From the NCBI GenBank assembly GCA_036874045.1, contig CM072335.1, positions 3,802,001-3,866,000 of the forward strand: 64,000 nt of DNA. Direction: 5' to 3'. A program made the translations under genes and the position numbers. Under the pieces are notes generated by a model that worked only from the letters and a program-made list of their open reading frames with translations, had not been told where the DNA came from and searched no databases. The number at the start of each line of letters is the position of its first letter. Position 1 is the first letter of the stretch. The stretch is from Cymodocea nodosa. Taxonomy: Eukaryota > Streptophyta > Magnoliopsida > Alismatales > Cymodoceaceae. This document shows, in pieces, positions 1-13,200 of this stretch.

Positions 1-1
1 A

Positions 2-163
2 GTCGAGTCCCACCCATGCCATTCCGTAAACATTGAATTAGATACACAAAGCTTCTTGGATGAGACACAAACAAGTCCAGTCCTTGAGCTCAATCCAAAC
101 AGTAATGATGATCCACGTTCCATGCTACTACAACCCAGTAAGAGGAGTTGGGAGATATTTTGA
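2..163 (+). CDS. 3' terminal exon of an unidentified gene (5' end outside window)
   Basis: An open frame enters from the left edge and runs 53 codons to a TGA at 161-163. It reads as ordinary protein sequence (includes SFLDETQTSPVLELNPNS, ends with SKRSWEIF) and is hydrophilic, Ser/Asn/Asp-rich, as in a disordered C-terminal tail. No splice acceptor is visible, so it is probably the interior of a last exon. The gene is convergent with the minus-strand gene ending at 1,212. I do not recognise the family. Codon use is unremarkable and no stop interrupts the frame. It could still be a chance frame, because only 54 codons are visible. Confidence 0.5.
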   Translation, partial: VESHPCHSVNIELDTQSFLDETQTSPVLELNPNSNDDPRSMLLQPSKRSWEIF

Positions 164-1211
164 TGGCCTCCTTATTCTAGGAGTGTGTTCTATTGCCATT
201 GGATGATACTTCAAATTGGTCAGACTCGATCATTTTCGGTGTCACTATAGCCTGAATATAATGTATTTGCCTTTGATAGATTGTAATTTTTTCACGAAGT
301 TATGAATGTAATGCTGTGTGGATGAATCTCTGTATCAGTCGATAAATGGATTGCAAAATGCTCATCATGTTTGATTAATATGCATTTGTATTTTAAGTTT
401 TTTATTGTGAATGGTTAGTTCTACCTGCAAGGAAAAATGGATAAGGTACCTTAAAAGCAAGGTTGTCATTCTAATATCACATACTTAAGGTACCTTAAAA
501 GCATAAGCCCTACCTAGACAACTCGACAGACTCATTCGAGGAAAACCACTATGTACATGTAAAAATTCAACATTATCCGGTTTGATGAATTTTGAATTCA
601 CGAGCAAGGCCTGTTAATTCATTATTCATTTAATCAAAGCTGGCAATATATGTATCTCCTACCGTACATTCATTACCCTGATACGAGTTGCCCTAGCGTT
701 GATCTTCTACCACCAAAAATAGTAGTGCAACGACAGACTTCTGCTCTGCCGACCAACCAAGTTGTTCATGCCTGTTTGGACAGAACAGACTTACAGAGGC
801 ATCTTTCTTTTCTTCAAGAATCATGCCAACACCTCTATAAAGCAATGAACTAATCTATCTTAAGCCTGCCTTACCAGCACTACCATCGAAAGAATGAAAA
901 TGCCAAAAAGAAAAAGACTCACTGGACCGTGGGGAAAAATTTATCGCATTAAAATTTGTGGTACGCAGTGACAGTTCCAGCAGTATCATCTTTAAGATTC
1001 CCTACACAGAATCTCAGAAATATTTAGCTCTTAAAAAAGGGTTGGAGCCATTTTGTACGCAGTATATCTGTATATGTTCCCAAATAACCTCTAGCATGAT
1101 TTGAAACAAGTAAATCAGTCACCCTACCTTGCCTCTCATATAAGCCTATTAGAATTGACCAGAGAAGTACCTCTGAGTCATTGACCTTGTTGACAGTGAG
1201 CAGATATGGAT
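164..1211. other. 3' UTRs and convergent intergenic sequence
   Basis: This stretch lies between two convergent stop codons and should hold both 3' UTRs. The bases from about 230 to 310 (repeated TGTAAT/TATAATG-like words) look like plant near-upstream polyadenylation sequence for the left gene. A plus-strand 67-codon frame at 650-853 has no support. I see no other gene here. Confidence 0.45.
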
Positions 1212-4200
1212 TTAAGCGTATAGAGCTTGCCATGGCTCCTGGGAGACTAATGCTTCTGCATTCCATTGTAAGGAAATTTTATCTCTATCAAAGACTAAGC
1301 CAGCGAAATTTGCCAAGAAGTCACCAAGCTCACATAGAGCCTGCAAGTCCAAGAAAAATGCATTTCACGAAGAGAAATTTGTAGTATATAAAAAATTGAT
1401 ATTCTTTCTTGGTTTATGGTCACTGAGAAAGATAAAAAGTTGGGAATATTTAAATTCACTTCAACCAATGAGAGGAAGTATGAACTCAAACGTGAGAATG
1501 ACAATCCAACCAATTTCTCAACCAAATTTAGGGCAATCCAGTTCAATTGATTCCTGATCAAATATTTACTTAATAAGATTCAATTCCCCACAGTCACTGA
1601 TTATTATGGAAAGAAGCTAACAAGGAAATTTTTGAATCCTTTCTCAATGTATATGCTAATTCATCCTGGTGTCAAGTATTAGAGTCCAAAGCATGCAACC
1701 CTTGAATCCTTTTCCAATGTATATGCTAATTCATCGTGGTCCCAAGAGAAATTGTTACTTTCATAATTCAATTAAAATTTCTAGTTTCATCAGAATATAG
1801 GTTATATGGTTTATACATAAATTGAACTTCAGCAAAGGCATGCAAAATATTTTAAAACCAAAATATCCCGCTCTGGTCTAATGCAATATCTCAACTCCAG
1901 CCCCTATACCAAAGTTCATTTTTACCAATCTATTTATAATTTGAAAAGAATTTAATTTCTATTTATGGAACAATTCTTGTCATAAATACCTCAAGCTCTT
2001 TGTCAGCAGCACTTCTATTTTGATGTTGAGTACTAGTTCCAAGCAGAAGAACAGCAGACAACTGAAACGCTTGAACCAAATGAACCAAGCAACATAGAGG
2101 TTCACATGGGACTCGTACTGTCAAGGGAAGCTTATGAACTCCATCAAGTATTGTTTTTGTTAATTTCGTAACAGAACCTATATTGGCACCATACAACATT
2201 AGTTCCTGTTTAGGTGATGTTTGTGATCTTTCCCATGTAATTTTTTGTGGTTCGATATAATATGGGAATACTAGTGTAGGTGGACCATTTTGTTTGTCAG
2301 ATGTGAGTAGCACCAAAAGCTCATGGATGGCGCAAATTGCAATAGGTGGCTTGAAATTTGGAACAAGTAGCATTGAGAACTGCAATAACCACCCTTTATG
2401 TTAGTGCCAATAAAATAGCCCAAAGTTAATGAACCAAAAACACAACATTCAAAAGTTAAAATTTTTATATAAAAACTATTTTTACAAAGGCAGCATAAAT
2501 CACTATACAAGATTGTGATTCCAATCAAAGGCAACTTCAACAATTCATTTAGACATTTACCATGAAATGAAATGCCTATAGAGATAAATAAGACAAATAG
2601 ATGTGGATAACGCATAAAAAACCTTCAAAATTTGAATAAACTATGCAAGAAAAATAACAGAATCATCAGGGCTACAATATAAACCTAAATAAACTATGTC
2701 AAGAGCCTATTTGTAAGGTCTGAAAAATTTTAGGTAAAGATATAATTTGAGCAATAGAATATAAACATACGTATGGGTATGTGAAGAATAGGGTGTCAAG
2801 GGTGAGACAGTGAGCATATGATATTCACTAATAAATCCATGATATAGAGAAAAAGATACTTGATCATATTTTATAATGTACGTGAAGAATATTTTTGTTA
2901 ACCATTTGATCAGATATTATTTACTAGACATTAACTCATTTTATCTTTTTTTTTTGCTTAAAAAGCCCCAATCTATTGAAAGGGCAGGGACCCAAAATAA
3001 CTAAGAGAAGAGTCCAAAAACGCAAACAGGAAATAGAACACTAAATCAGTCCACAACTGGGGATGTTTCATTTATCTAGAAGAAATTGGCATTTAGCATT
3101 TTTGGGAAGGTCGTCTATCCCAAGGAAAATGTTATGGGCCTTGGATCTTAGGGCTTCTTTGGCAAAGCTGTCAACAATGTCATTAGCTTTTTTGTAGACA
3201 TGGCAGCACGATCCAACCTCCATCAGTAGATCTAGTAGATCTCTCCAAAAATGTATGGTATGGATGAACGGACATTTCTTCTTGTTCATTGCTGTAAAAA
3301 TCTGAAGTGAATCTATTTCTACATCAATGATATCGAGTGGGACCTCTTTGTCTTTACATAACCTTAAGCCATCATAAAGGGTTTCAAGTTCAGCAAAGGT
3401 ACTGTTAGCATTATGATAGAAGTCCATTCTAGTCATAATAAGGTCTCCATCGGCATTGTGTAGTATGCTTCCTCCCACTCTAAGCTGTGATATGCATGTC
3501 CCACCTGTATTTAGTTTCAATCTTTCGATTTGGGGTTTCAGCCACTTAAACCATCTTGGTCGATTAGGATCTTCACAATGTTGTTGAAGTTGTAGGCCCT
3601 TTTAAAGTCATCCAAGCTATCTGAAATTTTCCTCTTGATTTCAGGAGGCATTCCTGTCTTCAAACAGAATCTTGCATCTGTATTTCCAAAACTCCCACAA
3701 TAAAGTGGCAGCAACGTATTTCCAGTAACAAGACCATTTCCTTTTGACTTTGGTTGTTTAAAGTGTAAAGGATCCATTTTTTCCACTTTCCGGTTGGAGA
3801 TGTTTAGCCGAAAGATGCTGTAGAACCAGCTTCTGGTAAGGTGAGCCCAATTACTTTTAAAGCCTATGTGATTAAAGCAATCAACATTCTTGATAGAGCT
3901 GTATGCACACATTGAAGCTAAAGGAGAATCAGTGCCTTTTTGTGTTCCCCTTAGTAGGGAGGGTATTGTTGAGCCATTGCCACAAGAAGAAAGAAATTTT
4001 AGTAGGGATGTATGGTTTCTAGATGCCTAGATTCCAATTTTTGATTATTGATCTGACAAATGTGGCTTCTCAAGCTGATTTGATAAAAATATTGTTGTTT
4101 TTTTCCCACGACAATGATAACACTCAACATTTATAAACTTACCTTTAAATTTGCTTTTGCTATTCTTATATTCTTAAAATCTTTGGGACCTTTGTTTTGA

Positions 4201-7200
4201 CTTCTCCTCTATAACTCTGTACTAATACATCAGAGTGGGAAGAAGAACCTTTTGCAATTATCTTAGACATTTCATTTGTCATCTTAAATTTAACATAATT
4301 CCAAGTGACAATACCATTAGGAGATAAATTGCAAAGAGTTACCTTTAAGGTCTCTCAAGTGTTTGACAATGATCCTAGAAGTAGTAAGACTCTCATTCCA
4401 TCATTAAACACCAATGTCCATTGATGAAAGCTGATTTATGGTTTACTAAAAGGCATTTACATGATCTGCTACAAGAATGTTATCATGATATCTCAAATGC
4501 ATTAGTTGTTTGATTATGAACATCTTGTTTAAGGATTTAAATGTTGATATTGTATCAAAGATTAATCTTCCAAAAAAAAGGAATGTATCAAACATCGAGG
4601 ATTGTATCGGTGGAAACACAATATTTTTGTGGAAATACCTACAAAACTTAATTTAGAAATAAAATAAAAGAAGTTATGATAAATAGAAAAAATCTAGATA
4701 AAATTTTTAGATAATTATCATGTATAAAATATCAATTAAATATAAATAAAATAGTCATATGTATGATTACTCTTAAATGTACAAATAAGTGAAATTTTTT
4801 TACAAATGATTGTGTTAACAATGGTATTATATAAAAATTAATTTCATGGTATTCTATGTTAATTTTCTTTTTTTAATACTTTTAGATTTTTAAAACGTAC
4901 TTTTTATGTAATATTTTTTCATTTTTTACATATTTATTTATTTCTCTTTCTTTACCTTTTCCTTTTCTTTATTTTTTTTTCTTTTCTTTCTTTTATTTTT
5001 TTTCTTTACCCTTGTTATGAAGTTCTTAATGCAAAAACAAGGATCTTTCCTTTTGATGTAAAAGGGAACAAAACCCCTTTATGAAAGGGAGGAGTTCCTT
5101 CACCTTGTCATGTTAAACAAAAACATTTATATTTTAATATCTTTATATTTTTTATGAAATATTTTTTCTTTTTTTGCATATTTTTTCTCTCTTTCTTTAC
5201 CTTCTCTTTTTCTTTTTCTCTTTTCTTTTTTTCTTTCACTTTCATAACATGTGCTTCACCACCTCCCTCCCCACCATTTGAAAACACTAATGGGTTTCAT
5301 CTATGAAATAATGGAATGAAAGTTTTAGGAGACTACATAACACATGGAAGAGATTCAGTGCCCGATCTTTGGCAAAGTTTTCAATAGTTAGCGAGAACTT
5401 TAGCGAAGAACCCATCTCTCTAGATTGATCAATCCTTTTGATAGATTGATCCATCCATCCTCCAACAAGTGAAAAAATGATGACGATCACATGATTTGTT
5501 GATTCTACAAGAAAAATTGTTCAATTTTATACATTCTTTGAAATAAACATGTCTTGGGATCAACAATTTTAAAATTCAAACCATATCAACAAAAAATCAT
5601 CAATATAGATCAATGTTTGAATCCTTGATCTTGTTGATGCCTTTTTTTTAAGCATATAGCTTCTCTAATTTCTACCATAAGATACTTGTGCTTGCATTAT
5701 CACTAATGTGAATCAACATATTACCATCTACTCATTGTCTAATGAAGTTGCATGTCTAGTGATAAAGAATCCTCTATTGAAAATAAATCTGAAGACAAGT
5801 GGAAGATTCTTCATTATTAAGCATGCAGTTTCATTAGACAAAGAGTGGATGATAATATGTTAAATTACATTAATGATAAGACAAATGTAGATACCTTGTG
5901 CTAGAAATTAAAGAAATTATATGTTTGAAAAAAAGGTACAAACTGTATATTTTGGAAGTAAGGTGTGGAGATTGCCATAGATCTTTACTAGTTTGCTAAA
6001 TGACAGGAGTTCAAATGTGATTGAAGACTTAGAGGTGTGCAAGACATAGAAAAACCATAGGTTGTTTGCAAAAAGCCAAGAGGAATAGCTAACATTAAGT
6101 GACTGAGAGAGTCAGATTGCTAGTAAGTAAAACACATGTTGTAGTTGGTGAGTTATTGTCGAAGGTTTGCCATTGCTGCTTAACATAACAAAAAAACTTA
6201 TTGAGTTAGCGTGGAAAGTTGAAGAGTTATTGCTAACTTTATGAGTTTCGATTACATGGAAGCTAAGTTTCTTATGTGAAGAAGTCAATGAATTAACTAA
6301 AGATTGTGAGCTTGAATAGTAAATGGCAAAGTATTCGAAAGTGATGGACAATTATCGCCTTAAGTGACCAAATAACGAATAAGGTAGAAGACTTTGGTGA
6401 GTAACTCGACTTAGTGCTCGAAGGTGATGGCAAACTATTAAGGTAACTATCCAAAGTTGCGGTGCAATGCTCTAGCCTATTCAATGAGTTAAAGGCTGAA
6501 GTATCCAAAGGAGATAGAATGTTATGACTAATGCCTATCATGGCTCAAAGGGCTCAACGTTACGTCTTCATAAGTTCATGAAGTTTGACAAAGTGTTATG
6601 TCGTGAAAGGTTATACATGTAATTTGATGTATGGATTGTTGCCCTAGTGTTTAACCCTTTATAAGGGTGTGTAACCTCTGTTATGAGGTGTGGAACAATT
6701 GCGGTACATCCCTAAGTGCTTGAAATCACTGTGGACATAGGTAGTTTAGCTGAATCATGTAAATCCTATGTGTCAATACTTAGGTAATCTCCATCTCTTC
6801 TACCTCTATTCTTTAAGGAACTTGATCTATATGTGTTGCTTCCATTGTTAGGCACATCAGGTAGTGCCAACATAGTCTTGAGTTCATTATTATGATAGCC
6901 ATCAATCCCTAACAACTAATATTAAAGTTGCAAGTTATGGTTATCACAAAAGCAAGTGAAACTGGATCACTTGTGAGTGTTTAGATCGAGAAGGAAGGGT
7001 AGAAGTGACGACTGAAGATGGAAAGTTTAAGATTGACAAGTTTGATGACAATGACTTTAGTTTCTAGAAGATGTAGGTAGAATACTATCTATTTCAGAAA
7101 GGGTTGCACAAACCACTTCTAGGGAGGAAACTAGAAAAGATGAAACAGGAAGAGTGTAAGCTCTTAGATTGTCAGACATTAAGTGTGGTGAGGTTAACTT

Positions 7201-10200
7201 TGGCAAGAAATGTGACGTTCAATATTGCCAAGGTGAAGACAACAACAGAGTTGATGAAAAAACTATAACCTCAAACAAGGTATTCCTGATGAAACGGTTA
7301 TTCAACTTGAAGATGACAGAAGGGAGTTCTACTACAGATCATGTGAATGAGTTTAACAAGATCCTATCTCAGTTGAAATCTCATTTAATACTATTGTCAT
7401 CTTTGCTTGAAAGTTGGTTTAGATTGGTGACCAATTTAGTAGCTTGTTGGGTTACGACAAGTTGAAGACAACTAACATCAAAGATCTAATCCTAAGTGAA
7501 GAAATTAGGAGAAGAAGCAATGATGAAGTTTCCACCTCTACCTTATCTATAGTCAGTAGAGGAAGACAATAGCAAAGAGGATGGGAAAACTCAATGAGGA
7601 GGTCTAAGTTCAAAGGAGGTTGTTGGAACAGAAAAAATGTGAGGTGTTAAAACTATGACAAGAAGGGTTATCTACATGATCAATGCCAAGCCTCTAGTGA
7701 AGAGGAGAGTAGTTGAACTTTAAAGAATTCTTTGTTTCAATAATCAGGGAGTTGTTGAGCTTAGGACCATTATGTTAAAATGATGTTTGTATCAAGATCA
7801 ATGCCAAAGAGGGTTTTTGGAAATTAGAGAGTTGATTTGACAAAGAATCTAATTTCAAGTTAGCTATGTAGTGGTTAGTCCTTGGAGACAGATGGTAGAG
7901 TAACTTGTAAAATCATACTTACTACCACAGAGTAGGGAGATTTATCTATTGCTGTTGCACTAGGCAAAAGAGATGAAGCTATAAAGGTGACTACACTACA
8001 CGATGGCTTGTGGAGGAGATTCAAACTAAAGTGATTAGGGATGGTGAAGAATTTTTAGTTGAAAATTTAAAGGTATTGTCAGTTTAAGGAGCAAGTAGGC
8101 AACTCAAGTCTAGCTCCAAAGTGTTGCTAGAAAGGAGATTGGTTTTTGGTGAATCCTTGAAACTCACAACTCTTAGGGCTCATTTGTGCAATCGAGAAAG
8201 TCAAAAAAGTTAGGAAATAGAAAGTTAGAAAATTTAGGAATCAAAAAGTCAAAAAGTAAAATTTGAAGGTGTTTATGCTACTGATAGAAACCTAAGAAAA
8301 TTATATAATTCTTGAAATTTTAATATTATATATTAAATAATATTATAATATTATATAATAAAAAATAATATTAATTAAATAAAAATAATATTTGTGATTT
8401 TAATATTACAAAATAAAAATAAATAATATTAACAATAATACAATAATTAATATTTTATTATTAATAAAAATATTAAAATAATTAATTAAATAAAACAATA
8501 TTAACAATATATACTTTAATTATAATTAATTTTAAATAATAAAATAATTAATTAAATAGCGATAATTTCTATACTGCTTTCCCAACTTTTAGACGGAAAG
8601 TTTGAAATCTTTGATCTTTATATGTAAAAAAGTTGGAAATTTATTCTCAACTTTCCTATGTGATACAAATCCTAGAAAGTAAGAAAAATTTTCCCAATTT
8701 TCCAATTCCTAGCTTTCTAGGTGGCACAAACAGTACCTTAGTTATCTTCTCAGTGGATTTGTCTTTCTGAAGCACAAGTGAGGTGTTTATCTCCAAATAA
8801 GTGGAGAAGGAAGTCTAATTTCAAATGGCAGATGATCTATAGGTTTGTAGACAGATCACTATATTAAGAGTCATAACTAGTGAGTGTGAGTCCTTTCTAT
8901 AAGGAAGCAGAAGCTTAGATTGATCAGTGGTGATCTTGGTGGATTTCCACAATAGGAAGAAGTTGTTGGAAGGTGTACATTAGATGAGATGGCTGAGGCA
9001 TGAGACTAGATGCTTGCCATGTGACTGATCAATGAAGACCTTTGTCCATGAGGCCTAATGAGAGGATAGGAAGAAGGTTGGATGCATTCACTTAAGGATG
9101 TGTTAAGTGAAGATACATCTTTGCTGGTATAGTTTAAGATCCAAGGATCAGGTGATGTTACTTGACAAGTTATAGATCTGGATGTTTCAATTGTTAATGT
9201 GAGATGATTGAAACATATTTTCTGATTTTATGGATGTCAAGGTAGATCTACGGTATGCATACAGGTAGATCAAATTTCAGTGAACTAGTTCAATGAAGGT
9301 GTTGCAGATCTCTAGCATTTGTGCGTTGGAGAGCAACAAGAGGCACTAAAGGTGTACTAGTTCAATGGAAGTGTTGTAGTTTTTCAGCAAGGTGTGTTGA
9401 AAAGCAACTAAAAATACTAAAGGTGTGATAGTAATGATACTGTTAGTAGAGTTTTAGTTGGAGATTGAGATTCTTGTGAAACCGGAATGCTTTTTGCAGT
9501 AATGTCATTGCAAGGATGTTGACATCAAAATCAGAATGTCTGGAACTGCAAGTTGTAAGAGGAGATGCATGGACAACAGGTTCTCCTATGCAATATACAC
9601 AAGTTGTCCAATGTACTTAGATAACAAACAGATCAAAGTAGGTCTGATGAAATTTTCAGAAGTGAGTTTGATTAGTGGGAGTTAGTTAGAGGAACAAGTA
9701 GGTTTCTCAGGAGTGACATGACTCGAGTGTCAACATCTTTTGCTGCAATAGGAGGTTGAACTTCCATTCAATGGGAGTTATCAGTAGCTACACTAAAGGT
9801 CAACATCTTTTGAGTTATCTTCGAGTGGAGAAGATGATAGTTCAAAAGAGGACTTGAGCAAGCTAATGCAAAGGGTGTACACTCTAGTACTAGAGCTAAG
9901 AAAGTTCTAGTGTATATGTGTGGTGATGAATCAAATTATCTATACCAAGAATCAACTCACGATGTTTGAAGAGTCCCTGGGATAGTCTCCAAGTGGAAGA
10001 TTATTAAGTTTGACAATGAGGTGTGGAAACTGCCATGAATCCTTATTGGTTTGCTAAATGATAGAAGTTCAGATGTGATTGAACACCTAAAGATGTGCAA
10101 GACATGGAGGAGCCACAGGTTGCTTGCAAGAAGTTAGAAGGAACAACCAATGCTAAGTGACCAAGAGAGTTAAATCACAAGTAGGTGAAACATGTGTTGT

Positions 10201-13200
10201 AGTTGACGAGTTATTGTCGAAGGTTTGTCATTGCTGCTTAACACAACAAGAAAACTCATTGAGTTAATGTGGAAAGTCGTAAAGTTATTGCTAATTCTAA
10301 GAGTTCTGATCACGTGGAAGTTAAGTTCCTTACGTGAAGAAGTCAATGAGTTAACTAAAGATCATGAGCTCAAACAGTAAAGGACTAAGTATCCGAAAGT
10401 GATAGAGAGTTATCAGTTATCACCTTAAGTGATCGAATGGCAAATAAGGCAGAAGGCTTTGGTGAATAACTCGATTTAGTGTTTGAAGGTGACAGCAAGC
10501 TACTAAGGTAACTATCCAAAGTTGCAATACAATGTTTTAGCCTATTTGGTGAGTTAAAGGCTCAAGTATCCGAAGGAGATGAAATGTTATGACCAATGTC
10601 CATCATGGCTCGAAGGGCTCAACATTACGTCTTCATAAGTTCTTGAAGTTTGACAAAGTGTTATGTTGTGAAAGGTTATACATGTAATTTGATGTATGAG
10701 TTGTTGCCCTAGTGTTTAACCCTTTATAAGGGTGTGTAACTTCTGTTGTGAGGTGTGGAACAATTGTGGCACATCTCTAAGTGCTCACAACCATTGTAGG
10801 CATAGGTAGTTTGGCCGAATCACATAAATTCTATGTGTCAATGCTTATGTAATCTCCATCTCTTCTACCTTCATTCTTCAAGGAACTTGATCTGTGTGTG
10901 TTGCTTTTGCTGTTAGGTACACCAGGTAGTGTCAATGTAGTCTTGAGACCGTTGTTGTGATAGCCATCAATCTCCAATACAAACAAGATGTTACTAATCA
11001 AACAACTAATGCATTTGAGATACTAAGATAACACTCTTGTAGCATATCATGTAAATACATTCTATGGAATCATAAATTAGTTGTCATTGATGAACACTGT
11101 GTTTGATGATGAAATGAGAGTCTTGCTATTTCTGAGATCATTACCAAACACTTGAGATACCTTAAAAGTAAGTCTTTGTAATTCAACTTTAATAGCATTG
11201 TCACTTGAAATTATATTAAAGTCAATGTGATGAATGAAACATCTACAAGAATTGCAAAAGATTTCTCCTCCTACTTTAATATACTAGTTACAAAGTTATG
11301 GAGGAGAAGTTAAAGTAGATGTCCCAAAGGTTCTAAGAATGATAGAAGCAAATCTAAGGCTCGTTTGTGCACCCAAAAAGTGACAAAAAGTAATAGAAAA
11401 GAAAGTATCAAAAAATTTAGAAAGTGACAAAAAAGAAAGGTACAAAAAGTTGTCAGAAAATTATGATATTTGTGTACCGACAAGATAGTAATAGAAAAGT
11501 TCAGAAAGTGACAAAAAGTGAAAAAATAACAAACTATAATAAAATATGAATGAATAACATAAAAATATTTTTAAACATCTCAAGTTTATGGAAAAATTAA
11601 AAATGTTTACATTCTTTGTAAGAATAGATTATATGTTACGAGGTTAATATAAATTTAACATATTGTATAAATTTATTATTATTATAATTATTCATTAATT
11701 ATTATTATTATTTCATCTTTTTTTTTTAACATACGAATTTAACAAATTACATTTTCTTTTATTTTTTTCCTCTTCTTTCTTTTTTCTCTTACTTTTTGTT
11801 ACTTTTAGACCCTCTAGCTCAAGAAAGAGGATAACTCTACTTTCTCTCATAAAACTTTCTTTGGAAAGTGATGGTGAAAAGTGACGAACACTTTCATTAC
11901 TTTCTGCTAGGCACAAACACACTATATTTTTTCACTACTTTCCTTTCCACTACTTTCCCTCATGCACAAACCCTCCCTAGAGACAAATTTGCAAATGTTA
12001 TCACTATCATAAGAGTCAAACCAAAAAAGTTTTGTCAAAAGCTAAAGGAAAAAAATAAGAAAAAGAAAAAGTCACAACATTAAGATAATGATAGTGACAA
12101 TGAAAAGAGGATTACCTCTATTGTAGAGAAACTAGTTGTTGTTTGTAATGATGATGCTATGAATCTTATAGGTAATAATAAGATAATATAAGTGTTAGAT
12201 AGTATTGCTACCATTCATGTCATATTTCAAAGAAATTTTTTCACTTCTTACACTTCAGGTAATTTTAAAATCATGAAGATAAACAATAATGATAAATCAA
12301 AGGTCATTGATGAAAGAGATATACATTTAAAGATCAGAAATGACACCAAGTTAATTTTCAGATTAGTTACATATGTTGAAAGTTTAAGACTTAACATTAT
12401 TTTAGTTAAAAAACTTGATGATGATAGTTACTCAATTTATTTTAAAGATAAGCAATACAAGTTCATGAAAGGAAGCTTGATTATTGCGAGAGATAAAAAG
12501 ACATTCAACCTCTATTATATTAATGTTAAGATCTTTAGTATTGTAGTGAATGCATTAGAAGACAAAGGTCAAAATGTGTTATGATACAAAAGACTCGGCC
12601 ACATGAGTGAAAAGGGTATAACTTTACTTTTGAAGTAGAATCTCCTATTAATGTTGAAGAGTGCACATTTGAAGACTTATATAGATTATTTGACAAAGAA
12701 GCAACATAAAATTATTTTCAAGAGTCAACCTCTTTCCAAAAAACTAAAGATGTTGGAGTTGATACACTCTGATATATGTGGATTGATAAAGGTAATGACA
12801 CATAGTGGAGTTAAATACTTTGCTATTTTTATTGATGATTCTTTTAGAAAAACTTGGATTTATATTTTGAAATCTGAGGATCAAGTACTAGAAAAGTTTA
12901 AAAAATTTCAATATTCAATTGAAAGATAAACAAGTAAGAAAGTGAAATACATCCAAAAAGATAATGGAAGAAGGTATTATGGGTCATTTGATGTTTATTT
13001 CAAAGAACAAGGTAAAAAGTATCAAAAGACTTCTCCAAAGACATAATAGTTAAATAAAGTTATTAAAAGGATGAATAGAACATTGAAGGAAATGATCAAA
13101 TGCTTGCTTTCACAAATAAAACTGTCAAGGTCTTATTAAAGTGAAGTTTTATATATCTATTAATCTCTTATCGTGTTATTATTTACAAGAATATGTTTTT

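Larger units (their letters stand above)
5944..10979 (+). mobile_element. Near-complete, decayed Ty1/copia element A with both LTRs
   Basis: Two direct LTRs (5,944-6,914 and 10,002-10,979) enclose about 3.1 kb. The 5-bp duplication CAAAC is perfect on both sides (5,939-5,943 and 10,980-10,984). Inside are a mutated initiator-Met priming site, a recognisable gag with zinc knuckle, no convincing protease-integrase-RT frames, a Tourist-like MITE, and a purine-rich tract before the right LTR. The internal region is too short for a full copia pol, so this is an internally deleted or very decayed element. It sits inside a second copia remnant. Confidence 0.85.

Noticed and set aside
650-853. 67-codon plus frame
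   Set aside because: No homology, no splice or promoter context, and it lies in the convergent 3' region.
1024-1266. 80-codon minus frame with plausible-looking text ending QPFFKS, and a spliced variant to a stop at 949
   Set aside because: It overlaps the final exon of the four-exon gene in another frame. The frame 1340-1212 joins the upstream exon in phase and gives the family-like end EPWQALYA.
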